Assembly: GCF_900172325.1 (NCBI RefSeq)
Contig: NZ_FWFR01000001.1
Location: 1,690,335-1,754,334, forward strand
Origin: Oceanibacterium hippocampi
GTDB taxonomy: Bacteria > Pseudomonadota > Alphaproteobacteria > Sneathiellales > Sneathiellaceae
DNA: 64,000 nt
Direction of reading: 5' to 3'
Under the pieces are notes generated by a model that made no database searches, was not told the DNA's origin, and saw only the letters and a program-made list of their open reading frames with translations. Within the stretch, counting starts at the first letter, position 1, and each line of letters starts with the position of its first letter. A program made the translations under genes and the position numbers. Positions 1 through 8,391 of this stretch are shown here, piece after piece.

Positions 1-2
1 TC

Positions 3-905
3 GCCGCGCTCCGGTCGCGTCTCGCGGCCCGGCTGCACGCGATCGCGCGGGCGGACGGCGTCGTCCTGCTGACCGTCCATGCGCCGGAGCTTGCGCGCCG
101 CCATCGGCCAGGCTTCCGTTACAAGCTGCAGCGGCTGGCCCGCTTCGCCCCGGTCGAGAACGATACCCGTCTGGTGCGCGACATGACCGCGGCCGTCGGC
201 GCCGGGGCCGATGCCGAGGCCGGCCGTCTCTACCTGGCGGTCGCCGATGACGTTGCCGGCTCGCTGCTCGCCCGGACGCTGTCGCCCGGCGACATGCTCG
301 CGGTCATGGGGCCGAGCGGCGAGGCACTGGACCCGGGGGCGGGCGAGCGGGTGCTGATGATCGGCCAGGGCTTCGTCCAGGCGGCGCTGATCGGGTACGC
401 CGGGCGTGTCGCGGCGACCGGCGGGCGGGCCGATTACCTGGCTTTCCACGGGACCGAATCCTCGCCCGTCGAGACCGCGTTGCGGGCCGAGGCGGCGAAC
501 GCCGAGGCCGTGGCCGACATGGCGGAATTGGGGCGGATCGATTTCGCTGCCTACGACCGGGTGATCGTGGCCGCGCCGGTGCCCACGCTGGTCGCGCTGC
601 AGGCGCGGCTCGCCGGAGAGGGACTGCCGGGCTTGCGTCCCGGTACGCCGGTCGTCGCCGCGCTCGACGCGCCGATGCAATGCATGATCAAGGAGGTCTG
701 CGGGCGCTGCCTGCAGAGCCGGGTCGATCCGGAAAGCGGCCGTCGGGAAAATTTCTTCGCCTGCGCCGAGCCGAACCAGGCGCTCGCCGCCGTCGATTTC
801 GCCCTGCTGGCTGCCCGTCGGGACGCCGATTCCGTGTCCGGGCGGATCAACGCGCTGTGGCTCGACCATTGCCTGAACCGCGAAGAGGCGGCGACGGTGG
901 CCTGA
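3..905 (+). CDS. FAD/NAD-dependent oxidoreductase, C-terminal part with PyrK/DHODB-like Fe-S domain (5' end outside window)
   Basis: The reading frame is open from the left edge of the window to the TGA at 903-905, so this is a 3' partial gene of about 300 visible codons. The visible part begins in a ferredoxin-reductase-like segment (LTVHAPELARRHRPG). It then runs through a nucleotide-binding region with GEAL, GERVLMIGQGF and VIVAAPVP patches. It ends in a cysteine cluster (MQCMIKEVCGRCLQ plus a later FFACAEPNQ) arranged like the 2Fe-2S site of the dihydroorotate dehydrogenase electron-transfer subunit PyrK. In large bacterial FAD oxidoreductases this module passes electrons between NAD(P)H, FAD and Fe-S centres. 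It lies about 100 bp upstream of a molybdenum hydroxylase and a ferredoxin-type reductase in the same orientation, so it may be the electron-transfer partner of that pathway. The substrate is not identifiable. Confidence 0.7.
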   Translation, partial: AALRSRLAARLHAIARADGVVLLTVHAPELARRHRPGFRYKLQRLARFAPVENDTRLVRDMTAAVGAGADAEAGRLYLAVADDVAGSLLARTLSPGDMLAVMGPSGEALDPGAGERVLMIGQGFVQAALIGYAGRVAATGGRADYLAFHGTESSPVETALRAEAANAEAVADMAELGRIDFAAYDRVIVAAPVPTLVALQARLAGEGLPGLRPGTPVVAALDAPMQCMIKEVCGRCLQSRVDPESGRRENFFACAEPNQALAAVDFALLAARRDADSVSGRINALWLDHCLNREEAATVA

Positions 906-957
906 CTCCGGCGGCCGTCCAGAGCCTCTTGACGAGGCCCCCGCCATGGGTTCAATA

Positions 958-973
958 TTTGTATGTATACAAA
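958..973. promoter_or_regulatory. Perfect inverted repeat, candidate operator of the hydroxylase/reductase cluster
   Basis: TTTGTAT-GT-ATACAAA is a perfect 7-bp inverted repeat with a 2-bp spacer, set in an AT-rich patch inside very GC-rich DNA, 30 bp ahead of the start of the FAD-subunit gene at 1003. Its size and symmetry fit a GntR/FCD or LysR-type dimer site. No regulator gene lies next to it in the window, so the binding protein is unknown. Confidence 0.5.
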
Positions 974-1002
974 CAAAAATATCCGACAGGGCTGGTTGAA
1001 TC

Positions 1003-1863
1003 ATGGGTGCCTATTATCGCCCGACTGGGCTCAGCGAAGCGCTTGATATTCTCAAGGGCGAAGCGGTCGCCATCCTCGCCGGCGGCACGGATTTCTTTCC
1101 CGCGCGCGTCGCGTGTCCGGTGGACGAGAACATACTCGACATCAGCGCGCTGGCCGGTCTCGACGCCCTCGACGAGGACGGCGCGCAGTGGCGGATCGGC
1201 GCCGGCGTGACCTGGAGCCGGCTGCTCGGCAGCGCGCTGCCGCCGGCCTTCGACGGGCTCAAGCGCGCGGCGCGGGAAGTCGGCGGCATCCAGATCCAGA
1301 ATGTCGCGACGATCGCCGGCAATCTCTGCAACGCCTCGCCGGCGGCGGACGGGGTGCCGCCGCTGCTTGCCCTCGACGCCCGTGTCGTGCTGGCCTCGGC
1401 GACCGGCGAACGCGAAGTGGCGCTGGCCGACTTCATCACCGGCAACCGGGCGACGCTCCGGCGCGCCGACGAACTGCTGACCGCGATCCTGGTGCCGAAG
1501 CAGGGGCTTGAGCGGGCCAGCGGTGATTTCCTCAAGCTCGGCGCGCGGAAATACCTGGTCATCTCGATCGTCATGGCGGCGGCGGTATTGCCGCTCGACC
1601 CGACCGGCCGGATCGCCGGCGCGCGAGTCGCGGTCGGCGCCTGCTCGGCGGTCGCCCGGCGCCTCCCGGCGCTCGAGGCGGCGCTGGAGGGGCAGAAACC
1701 GGCTGGCGGCCTCGGCGGGCTGGTCAGCGGCGAACAACTGGCGGCGCTGACGCCGATCGACGACATCCGGGCGAGCGCCGGTTACCGGCAGGACGCGGCG
1801 CTGACCCTGGTCGCCCGCCTGCTCGATCGGATGGCGGACAGGGCAGGGGATCAGGCGGCATGA
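1003..1863 (+). CDS. Molybdenum hydroxylase FAD-binding subunit (CoxM/XdhB-like)
   Basis: A 286-residue protein of the xanthine dehydrogenase/CO dehydrogenase medium-subunit family, which carries FAD and passes electrons from the 2Fe-2S centres to the final acceptor. Visible family marks are the N-terminal YYRPTGLSEAL, the FAD pyrophosphate loop AGGTDFFP (about residues 26-33) and the second FAD motif QNVATIAGNLCNASPAAD (about 101-118), followed by the CODH-type C-terminal domain. Length is normal. The start codon has only a weak Shine-Dalgarno sequence. Its stop overlaps the next gene's start by 4 nt (1860-1863), indicating translational coupling with the molybdopterin subunit. Together with the 6-hydroxynicotinate reductase-like gene downstream, the likely substrate is nicotinate or a related N-heteroaromatic; that is inference from context. 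Confidence 0.88.
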   Translation: MGAYYRPTGLSEALDILKGEAVAILAGGTDFFPARVACPVDENILDISALAGLDALDEDGAQWRIGAGVTWSRLLGSALPPAFDGLKRAAREVGGIQIQNVATIAGNLCNASPAADGVPPLLALDARVVLASATGEREVALADFITGNRATLRRADELLTAILVPKQGLERASGDFLKLGARKYLVISIVMAAAVLPLDPTGRIAGARVAVGACSAVARRLPALEAALEGQKPAGGLGGLVSGEQLAALTPIDDIRASAGYRQDAALTLVARLLDRMADRAGDQAA

Positions 1864-4610
1864 ACGAGATTCGCACGATCGATGGCATTCGCTTCACCGT
1901 CAACGGCCGCGCCGTTGTCGCCTCCGTGCCGCCGGGCAAGCGTCTCGCCGACGTCCTCAGGGACGATCTCGGCCTGACCGGCACCAAGGTCGGCTGCAAT
2001 GCCGGCGATTGCGGCGCCTGCACCGTCCTGCTCGACGGCGAGGCGGTCTGCGCCTGCATGGTTCCGGCGGCGCAGGCTGCCGGACGCGGCGTGGTCACCG
2101 TCGAGGGCCTCGCGGCCGGGGACGAACCGAACCGGCTGCAGCGCGCCTTCGCGCGCCACGGCGCGGCCCAGTGCGGGATCTGCACGCCCGGCATGCTGAT
2201 GGCGGCGACGGCGCTGCTGGCGCACGACCCGGCCCCGGACCGGCAGGCGGTCGAGGACGCCCTGGGCGGCGTGCTCTGCCGCTGCACTGGCTACCAGAAG
2301 ATCGTCGAGGCGGTGCTCGACGCCGCCGGCGGCGCGGCTGAGGGATCGGTTGCGGACGGCGCGGTCGGCGCCCGCCTGGCCCGCGTCGACGGCCTGGCCA
2401 AGGTCACCGGCCGCGACGTTTTCGGCGCCGACGGGGTGCCTGCCGATGCGCTCTGGCTGCGCGCCGTGCGCTCGCCGCATGCCTCGGCCCGCTTCACGCT
2501 CGGCAATCTGGAGGGATTCCTCCGGAACCGGCCGGGGCTGGAGGCGGTGCTGACCGCCGCCGACGTGCCGTTCAACGGGTTCGGCATCTATCCCGACCTG
2601 AAGGACCAGCCGGTGCTGGCCGACCGTCTTGTCCGCTATCGCGGCGAGGCGGTCGTCGCCGTGGTCGGCAAGCGCGCCGCGGTCGAGGGCTTCCGCGACG
2701 ACGACCTGCCGATTTCCTATACGCCGCTCACGGCCCTGACGAGCCTTGCCGAGGCGATGGTGCCGGGCGCGCCGCTGGTCCAGGCCGACCGCCCGGGCAA
2801 CAAGCTGATCGACGGCGTGGTGCGCAAGGGCGACGTAGCGGCCGCGGTCGCCGGCGCCGCCCATGTGGCGAGCGGCGACTTCACCACTTCCTTCGTCGAG
2901 CATGCCTATGTCGAGCCCGAGGCGGGCTGGGCGGTGCGCGACGGCGAGGGCGTGGCGGTGCATGCCACGACCCAGGCGCCCTACATGGACCGGACCGAGG
3001 TGGCGAGCGTGCTCCGCCTCGCGCCGGAACAGGTGCGGATCGTGCCGACCGCCTGCGGCGGCGGTTTCGGCGGCAAGCTCGACGTCTCGGTGCAGCCGTT
3101 GATCGCGGTCGCCGCGATGCGCTTCGACCGTCCGGTCGCCTGCGTTTACAGCCGGCCGGAAAGCATGGCGTCGTCGACCAAGCGACATCCGGCCGAGGTC
3201 CGCGCCCGCTTCGCCTGCGACAGCGACGGGCGGCTCGTCTCGGCCGAGCTCGCGGCCAATTTCAACACCGGCGCCTATGCCTCGTGGGGGCCGACCGTGG
3301 CCGGCCGCGTGCCGGTCCACGGCAGCGGTCCCTACCGGGTCGCCAATGCCGAGATCGCGGGCGCGGCCTTCTTCACCAACGGCCCGCCGGCCGGCGCCTT
3401 CCGCGGTTTCGGCGTCCCGCAGGCGGCGATCGCCCACGAAACCCTGATGGACGACCTGGCGGCGGCAGCCGGCATCGACCGGCTGGAATTCCGCCATCGC
3501 AACGCGATCGCCGTTGGCGACGAGACGGCGACCGGCCAGCGGCTGGAGGCGAGCGCCGGGCTCGCCGCCTGCATCGACGCGCTGCGCGGGCGCTGGGCCG
3601 AGTACGGCGCCTCGGCCGAACGCCACAACCGGGCCGGCTCGGGCCGGCGGCGCGGCATCGGCATCGGCTGCATGTGGTACGGCATCGGCAACACGGCGAT
3701 GACCAATCCTTCGACGATCCGGGTCGGGCTGGGCGCGAACGGCCGCTTCACGCTGTTCAACGGGGCCGTCGATATCGGCCAGGGGTCGAGCACCGTGCTG
3801 GCGCAGATCGCCGCCGAGGCGCTCGGCGTCCCGGTCGACAGCTTCGACCTCGTGGTCGGCGACACCGCGCGCACGGCCGACGCCGGCAAGACCTCGGCAT
3901 CGCGCCAGACCTTCGTGTCCGGCAAGGCCGCCGAGCTCGCCGCGCTCGATCTCAGGGCGAAGATTCTCAGGCTTGCCAATGCGGGCGACGGGGCGGCGAT
4001 CGTGCCGGGCCCGGACGGCCCGGCGATCCGCGACCAGGGTATCGAACACAAGCTGCCGCTCGCCGGGATGGACGCGGATGGCGAGGGCATGGTGCTGCTC
4101 GGCGAGGGCACCTTCGATCCGCCGACCCAGCCGCTCGACGCGAACGGCCAGGGCGTGCCCTACGCGACCTACGGCTTCGCCGCGCAGATCGCCGAGGTCG
4201 AGGTCGACCCGGCCTTCGGCACGGTCCGGGTGCTCCGAATGGCGGCGGCCCACGATGTCGGCCGGGCGATCAACCCGATGCTGGTCGAGGGCCAGATCCA
4301 TGGCGGCATCGCGCAGGGCCTCGGGCTCGCGCTGATGGAGGAATACCTGCCGGGGCGGACCGAGAACCTGCACGACTACCTGATCCCGACCTTCGGCGAC
4401 ATGCCCGAGATCGAGGTCATGCTGATCGAGGATCCGGAACCGCTCGGCCCCTACGGCGCCAAGGGCGTCGGCGAACCCGGCCTGGTGCCGACGGCGCCGG
4501 CGATCCTGGGCGCGATCCGCGACGCGGTCGGCGTCCGGGTGACCCATGTTCCCTGCCTGCCGCACCGGCTTCGCGCCGCGATCCTGGCGAAGGAGAGTTC
4601 CGATGTCTGA
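1860..4610 (+). CDS. Fused 2Fe-2S / molybdopterin-binding subunit of a nicotinate-dehydrogenase-like molybdenum hydroxylase
   Basis: A 916-residue protein in which the small iron-sulfur subunit is fused to the large catalytic subunit. Residues 1-160 form a CoxS-like domain with C46, C51, C54 and C64/C66 for the plant-type cluster and C105, C108, C140 and C142 for the second cluster (QCGICTPGM, CRCTGYQ). The remainder is a xanthine-dehydrogenase large chain with GGGFGGKLD, AFRGFGVPQ, GQGSSTVLAQ and the C-terminal GAKGVGEPGLVPTAP containing the expected catalytic Glu. Such enzymes hydroxylate electron-poor aromatic carbons with water as oxygen donor. Coupling to the FAD subunit is by an ATGA overlap, and the next gene starts at 4603, inside this one. 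The fusion of the two chains, normally separate genes, is unusual but not unique. Substrate assignment rests on the downstream reductase. Confidence 0.85.
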   Translation: MNEIRTIDGIRFTVNGRAVVASVPPGKRLADVLRDDLGLTGTKVGCNAGDCGACTVLLDGEAVCACMVPAAQAAGRGVVTVEGLAAGDEPNRLQRAFARHGAAQCGICTPGMLMAATALLAHDPAPDRQAVEDALGGVLCRCTGYQKIVEAVLDAAGGAAEGSVADGAVGARLARVDGLAKVTGRDVFGADGVPADALWLRAVRSPHASARFTLGNLEGFLRNRPGLEAVLTAADVPFNGFGIYPDLKDQPVLADRLVRYRGEAVVAVVGKRAAVEGFRDDDLPISYTPLTALTSLAEAMVPGAPLVQADRPGNKLIDGVVRKGDVAAAVAGAAHVASGDFTTSFVEHAYVEPEAGWAVRDGEGVAVHATTQAPYMDRTEVASVLRLAPEQVRIVPTACGGGFGGKLDVSVQPLIAVAAMRFDRPVACVYSRPESMASSTKRHPAEVRARFACDSDGRLVSAELAANFNTGAYASWGPTVAGRVPVHGSGPYRVANAEIAGAAFFTNGPPAGAFRGFGVPQAAIAHETLMDDLAAAAGIDRLEFRHRNAIAVGDETATGQRLEASAGLAACIDALRGRWAEYGASAERHNRAGSGRRRGIGIGCMWYGIGNTAMTNPSTIRVGLGANGRFTLFNGAVDIGQGSSTVLAQIAAEALGVPVDSFDLVVGDTARTADAGKTSASRQTFVSGKAAELAALDLRAKILRLANAGDGAAIVPGPDGPAIRDQGIEHKLPLAGMDADGEGMVLLGEGTFDPPTQPLDANGQGVPYATYGFAAQIAEVEVDPAFGTVRVLRMAAAHDVGRAINPMLVEGQIHGGIAQGLGLALMEEYLPGRTENLHDYLIPTFGDMPEIEVMLIEDPEPLGPYGAKGVGEPGLVPTAPAILGAIRDAVGVRVTHVPCLPHRLRAAILAKESSDV

Positions 4611-6081
4611 TGCCACCGAGATGGAACCGGCCGCGGACGGCGGCGAGATCGTCCGCTGCGACGCCTGTCCGGTGCTCTGCCGGATCCGCAAGGGCAAGGC
4701 CGGGGCCTGCGACCGCTATGCCAACGTCGAGGGCGTGCTGACCCGGGTCGATCCGCTGATCGTCTCGGAGCGGGCGGAAAAGATGGTGCCCTTCCTCGAG
4801 GCGGCGGAAGGCTGGGACGGGGCGCTGGTCACCGGCCGGAGGAGCTTCGTCACCGGGATCGGTTCCGGCACCACCTATCCCGACTACAAGCCGGCGCCCT
4901 TCATCGTCTCCAGCCAGGCCGACGGGGCCGACATGGTGACCGTGGTGTCGGAAGGGATCTTTTCCTATTGCGGCGTCAAGGTGAAGATCGACACCGACCG
5001 CTACCTGGGGCCGGAAACGGCGGCGGTCCGGGTCAGGGGCGAACAGGTCGGCCATGTGACGACGGCGGAGTACGGCTCGCAGATGCTCTCGCTCGGCGGC
5101 GTCCGCCATCTGACCGGCGGCAGCAAGAAGGAAGGCACGGTCACCTGCGCCGCGCTGCTCGACCTCTGCAACGGGAAACCGGTCGAGGTGACCGTCGACG
5201 ATGGCGCCACCGTCATCCTCGAGGCCGGCAAGCCGCCGGTCGTGGACGGCGAGACGGAGGCGCTGATGCGGGTCGGCTGCGGCTCCGCGACGATCGGCAT
5301 GTTTGCCAAGCAATGGCACGGCCATGCCGACGAGGTGATCGTCGTCGACGACCACATCACCGGCGTGCTGACCGAGCACCAGGCCGGCCGCTTCCTCGAC
5401 ATGAAGCCGGGCGGCATACGCGTGCGCGGCCGCCGCTCGACGCCCGGGCGCTATTTCCAGGTCGCCGACCACGGCGCCGGGTGGGGCGGGACCAATGTCA
5501 CCGACCCGCTCGACATCATCGACCGGATCGATCCGAAGACCGCCTGGCCGGGCCTGCGCCTGCTGATGGTCTCGACCACCGGCCGCGATGCCGAATGGTT
5601 CGTCCTCGACGATGACCTGAAGCCGCGACCGGCCGAGATGCCGGCGCCGATCGGCGCCGTGGTCGAGCGGATCGCGGAGAATTGCGAGCCGGCGCTGACG
5701 ACGGTGCTGTTCATGGCCGGGGCCGGCGGCTCGCTGCGCGCCGGGGTGACCGAGAACCCGGTCCGCCTGACGCTGTCGGTCAAGGACGCGCTGACCCGGG
5801 TCACTTGCGGCGGCGCGCCGGTCTATGTCTGGCCGGGCGGCGGGATCACCCTGATGGTCGACGTCACGCGGATGCCCGAGAATTCGTTCGGCTACGTGCC
5901 GACGCCGGCGCTGGTTGCGCCGATCGAATTCACCATGGCGCGCGAGGATTACGCCGCGCTGGGCGGGCATGTCGGCAGCATCACGACGCTCGATGCGGTG
6001 CTCAAGTCGACGCGCCACGATTCGCGCGCCTGGGACGAGGGCAATCCCTGGCCGGTCACCGGGCGGGTGCCGCGGGGATGA
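4603..6081 (+). CDS. hnr: 6-hydroxynicotinate reductase-like flavo-iron-sulfur protein
   Basis: A 492-residue protein. The ATG at 4603 was chosen over an in-frame ATG at 4546 because it has AAGGAGAG just upstream and overlaps the previous stop by only 8 nt. The N-terminus holds C19, C22, C26 and C36 in a CDACPVLCRIRKGKAGACDR context, a compact 4Fe-4S site, followed by RYANVEGVLTRVDPLIV. I recognise this from the family annotated as ferredoxin-dependent 6-hydroxynicotinate reductase (EC 1.3.7.1), which converts 6-hydroxynicotinate to 1,4,5,6-tetrahydro-6-oxonicotinate in anaerobic clostridia and in Azorhizobium-type nicotinate degradation. The preceding molybdenum hydroxylase would supply 6-hydroxynicotinate. 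Proteobacterial homologs commonly sit beside a UPF0280 gene, as here. The exact substrate could be another oxo-pyridine or pyrimidine. Confidence 0.7.
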   Translation: MSDATEMEPAADGGEIVRCDACPVLCRIRKGKAGACDRYANVEGVLTRVDPLIVSERAEKMVPFLEAAEGWDGALVTGRRSFVTGIGSGTTYPDYKPAPFIVSSQADGADMVTVVSEGIFSYCGVKVKIDTDRYLGPETAAVRVRGEQVGHVTTAEYGSQMLSLGGVRHLTGGSKKEGTVTCAALLDLCNGKPVEVTVDDGATVILEAGKPPVVDGETEALMRVGCGSATIGMFAKQWHGHADEVIVVDDHITGVLTEHQAGRFLDMKPGGIRVRGRRSTPGRYFQVADHGAGWGGTNVTDPLDIIDRIDPKTAWPGLRLLMVSTTGRDAEWFVLDDDLKPRPAEMPAPIGAVVERIAENCEPALTTVLFMAGAGGSLRAGVTENPVRLTLSVKDALTRVTCGGAPVYVWPGGGITLMVDVTRMPENSFGYVPTPALVAPIEFTMAREDYAALGGHVGSITTLDAVLKSTRHDSRAWDEGNPWPVTGRVPRG

Positions 6082-6953
6082 GCGGCGCGCGGGCGGTGCT
6101 GATGGCGGACGGACGCCGGCTGCATCTGCAGCACGGCCCGATCGACATCGTTGCCGAGGCCTTCGGCCCGTCCGCCGAGATCGAGGCCGCCTACGCGCAG
6201 GCCGCGGCCGTCTTCGGCGGGCTCCTGGGCGAACTGGTCGGCGAACTCGACATCCTGCGAAGCGATGTGAACGGCCTCGACCGCCTGCCGGCGGGCGCGG
6301 TCGCGCGCCGCATGGTGGCCGCGACCCTGGCGCACCGGCCGCTGTACGTGACGCCGATGGCGGCGGTCGCCGGCGCGGTGGCCGAGCGCGTGCTGGCGGC
6401 GCTGGTCGCCGGACGCCGGCTCGAACGCGCCTATGTCAACAATGGCGGCGACATCGCGCTGCATCTGACGCCGGGCACCAGCCTCGACGCGGCAATCGTC
6501 GCCAACCAGGATGCCCCGGCCATCGACGGCCGGATCGCGATCCCGTTCGACAGCGCGATTCGCGGAATTGCCACCTCGGGCTGGCGCGGCCGTTCGCTTT
6601 CCTTCGGCATCGCCGACGCGGTGACGGTGCTGGCCCGCGACGCGCCGGCCGCCGACGTCGCCGCGACACTGATCGCCAATGCCGTCAATATCGATCATCC
6701 GGCGGTCCGCCGGGCGCCAGCGGAGGCCGTGCGCGACGAGAGCGAGCTTGGCGCGCGGCTGGTCACGGTCGCGGTCGGGCCGCTGCCGGACGAGGCGGTG
6801 GCGCGCGCGCTCGCAAGCGGCGCCGCCCGGGCCGAGGCGATGCGCCGGCAGGGGCTGATCGAAGCCGCGTCGCTGGTCTTGCAGGGAAAAACGCGTATCG
6901 TCGGCGATCCGGCAGGTGCGGCAGTTGCGGCCGGAGGCGATCAGGGGCTATGA
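6078..6953 (+). CDS. UPF0280 family protein (ApbE-like fold)
   Basis: A 291-residue protein starting in an ATGA overlap with the reductase gene. It carries the UPF0280 signature in order: HLQHGPIDIV near the N-terminus, VARRMVAAT, TPMAAVAGAVAERV, YVNNGGDIALHL, RGIATSGWRGRSLSFGIADAVTVLA and ANAVNIDHPAVRR, with the family's usual length. UPF0280 proteins belong to the ApbE (FAD:protein FMN transferase) structural superfamily but have no established general function. Tight coupling to a flavo-iron-sulfur reductase suggests a role in maturing or assisting that enzyme; this is inference. No signal peptide is visible, so it should act in the cytoplasm, unlike classical ApbE. Confidence 0.82.
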   Translation: MSGARAVLMADGRRLHLQHGPIDIVAEAFGPSAEIEAAYAQAAAVFGGLLGELVGELDILRSDVNGLDRLPAGAVARRMVAATLAHRPLYVTPMAAVAGAVAERVLAALVAGRRLERAYVNNGGDIALHLTPGTSLDAAIVANQDAPAIDGRIAIPFDSAIRGIATSGWRGRSLSFGIADAVTVLARDAPAADVAATLIANAVNIDHPAVRRAPAEAVRDESELGARLVTVAVGPLPDEAVARALASGAARAEAMRRQGLIEAASLVLQGKTRIVGDPAGAAVAAGGDQGL

Positions 6954-7031
6954 CGTAAAGCGTAGGGCCCATGCAAGCGGGCCGCGTATGATTGGCTGGT
7001 CAGAGAAAACCGAGCAGAGGAGGCTCAAGTC

Positions 7032-8246
7032 ATGGTGACGAGAAGGCGGGTGCTATGGGCGACGGCGGCGGCGACGATGCTGGCCAGCCTCGTTCCGGGT
7101 TCGGCGGCGCTGGCCGCGGACACGATCAGGATCGGTGAGATCAACAGCTATTCGGGGCTGCCGGCATTCACCCTGCCCTACCGGAACGGCTGGGAGCTGG
7201 CGGTCGAGGAAATCAACGCGGCGGGCGGCGTGCTCGGCAAGCAGCTCGAGGTCATCAGCCGCGACGACGCCGGCAAGCCGGCCAACGCGGTCAAGATTGC
7301 CGAGGAGCTGATCGCGAACGAGAACGTGGCGCTGCTTTCCGGCACCTTCTTCTCCCATATCGGTCTTGCCGTCTCCGACCTCGCCAAGCAGCGCAAGGTG
7401 CTGTTCGTCGCGGCCGAGCCGCTGACCGATGCCATCGTCTGGGAGAAGGGCCACAAGTATACCTTTCGCCTCCGTCCGAGCACCTACATGCAGGCGGCGA
7501 TGCTGGCCGACGAGGCCGCCAAGCTGCCGGCCAAGCGCTGGGCGACGATCGCGCCGAACTACAAGTACGGCCAGGATGCGGTGACCGCGTTCAAGGAACT
7601 GCTGCTGGCCAAGCGCCCGGACGTCGAGTTCGTCGACGAGCAATGGCCGGCGCTCTTCAAGATCGACGCCGGCGCGACCGCGCAGGCGCTGCTCGCCGCC
7701 AAGCCCGAGGCGATCTACAACGTCACCTTCGGTTCCGACCTCGCCAAGTTCGCCCGCGAGGGCAAGCTTCGCGGTCTGTTCGAGAATGTCTCGGTGGTCA
7801 GCCTGCTGACCGGCGAGCCGGAATATCTCGACCCGCTCGGCGCCGACGCGCCGGAGGGCTGGATCGTCACCGGCTATCCGTCGACCGAGATCAACACGCC
7901 CGAGCACACTGCCTTCCGCGATGCCTACAAGGCTCGCTACGATGCCCTGCCGATGCTCGGCTCGATCGTCGGCTACAACACCATGAAGGCGGTCGCCGCG
8001 ATCATCACCGCGGCCGGCTCGACCGACACGGATGCCATGATCAAGGCGGCCGAAGGCCTGACGGTGCAGAGCCCGACCGGCCCCTTCACCTTCCGCGCCA
8101 TCGATCACCAGGCAACGATGGGCGCCTATGTCGGCAAGACCGCGGTCAAGAACGGCATGGGCACCATGGTCGACTGGACCTACGCGGACGGCGCCGACTA
8201 CCTGCCGAGCGACGAGGAAGTCCGGAAGATGCGGCCGGCTGACTGA
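7032..8246 (+). CDS. ABC transporter substrate-binding protein, branched-chain amino acid (LivK/AmiC) type
   Basis: A 404-residue exported protein with a good Shine-Dalgarno (GAGGAGG) before the ATG. The N-terminus TRRRVL followed by a hydrophobic stretch and cleavage near ALA-AD (about residue 29) is a signal peptide and could use the Tat route. The mature protein is a periplasmic-binding-protein type I fold (IRIGEINSYSG, AVEEINAAGGVLGKQLEVISRDDAGKPANA). In this family the ligand is captured in the periplasm and delivered to a LivHM permease, which is encoded immediately downstream. Because the importer follows a heteroaromatic catabolic cluster in the same orientation, the ligand may be nicotinate or a related carboxylate rather than leucine; that is inference. 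Confidence 0.88.
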   Translation: MVTRRRVLWATAAATMLASLVPGSAALAADTIRIGEINSYSGLPAFTLPYRNGWELAVEEINAAGGVLGKQLEVISRDDAGKPANAVKIAEELIANENVALLSGTFFSHIGLAVSDLAKQRKVLFVAAEPLTDAIVWEKGHKYTFRLRPSTYMQAAMLADEAAKLPAKRWATIAPNYKYGQDAVTAFKELLLAKRPDVEFVDEQWPALFKIDAGATAQALLAAKPEAIYNVTFGSDLAKFAREGKLRGLFENVSVVSLLTGEPEYLDPLGADAPEGWIVTGYPSTEINTPEHTAFRDAYKARYDALPMLGSIVGYNTMKAVAAIITAAGSTDTDAMIKAAEGLTVQSPTGPFTFRAIDHQATMGAYVGKTAVKNGMGTMVDWTYADGADYLPSDEEVRKMRPAD

Positions 8247-8308
8247 TCCGGGCCGGGCCGGGCAGCGATCCGCCGGCTCGCGGTAACGCGATCCGGCGGG
8301 CCGTCGCG

Positions 8309-8332
8309 CCCGGCCGGCACGGGCCGGGTTTT
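8309..8332 (+). terminator. Hairpin plus T-run between binding protein and permease genes
   Basis: CCCGGCC (8309-8315) pairs with GGCCGGG (8322-8328) across a 6-nt loop and is followed at once by TTTT. This is a perfect 7-bp GC stem of intrinsic-terminator form inside the operon. A second inverted repeat, CCGCCGG/CCGGCGG, lies just upstream. Partial termination or 3'-end protection here would leave the binding protein in excess over the membrane complex. Confidence 0.55.
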
Positions 8333-8391
8333 CCCGGCGGACGGCCGCGGGCCGCCGCCTTCCATGCCATCAGGACGGGAGAGGCCTCGAG

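Noticed and set aside
1851-4697. A 948-codon minus-strand frame opposite the molybdenum hydroxylase
   Set aside because: Low-complexity Arg/Gly/Asp-rich translation with no motif; the plus strand has clear cofactor motifs.
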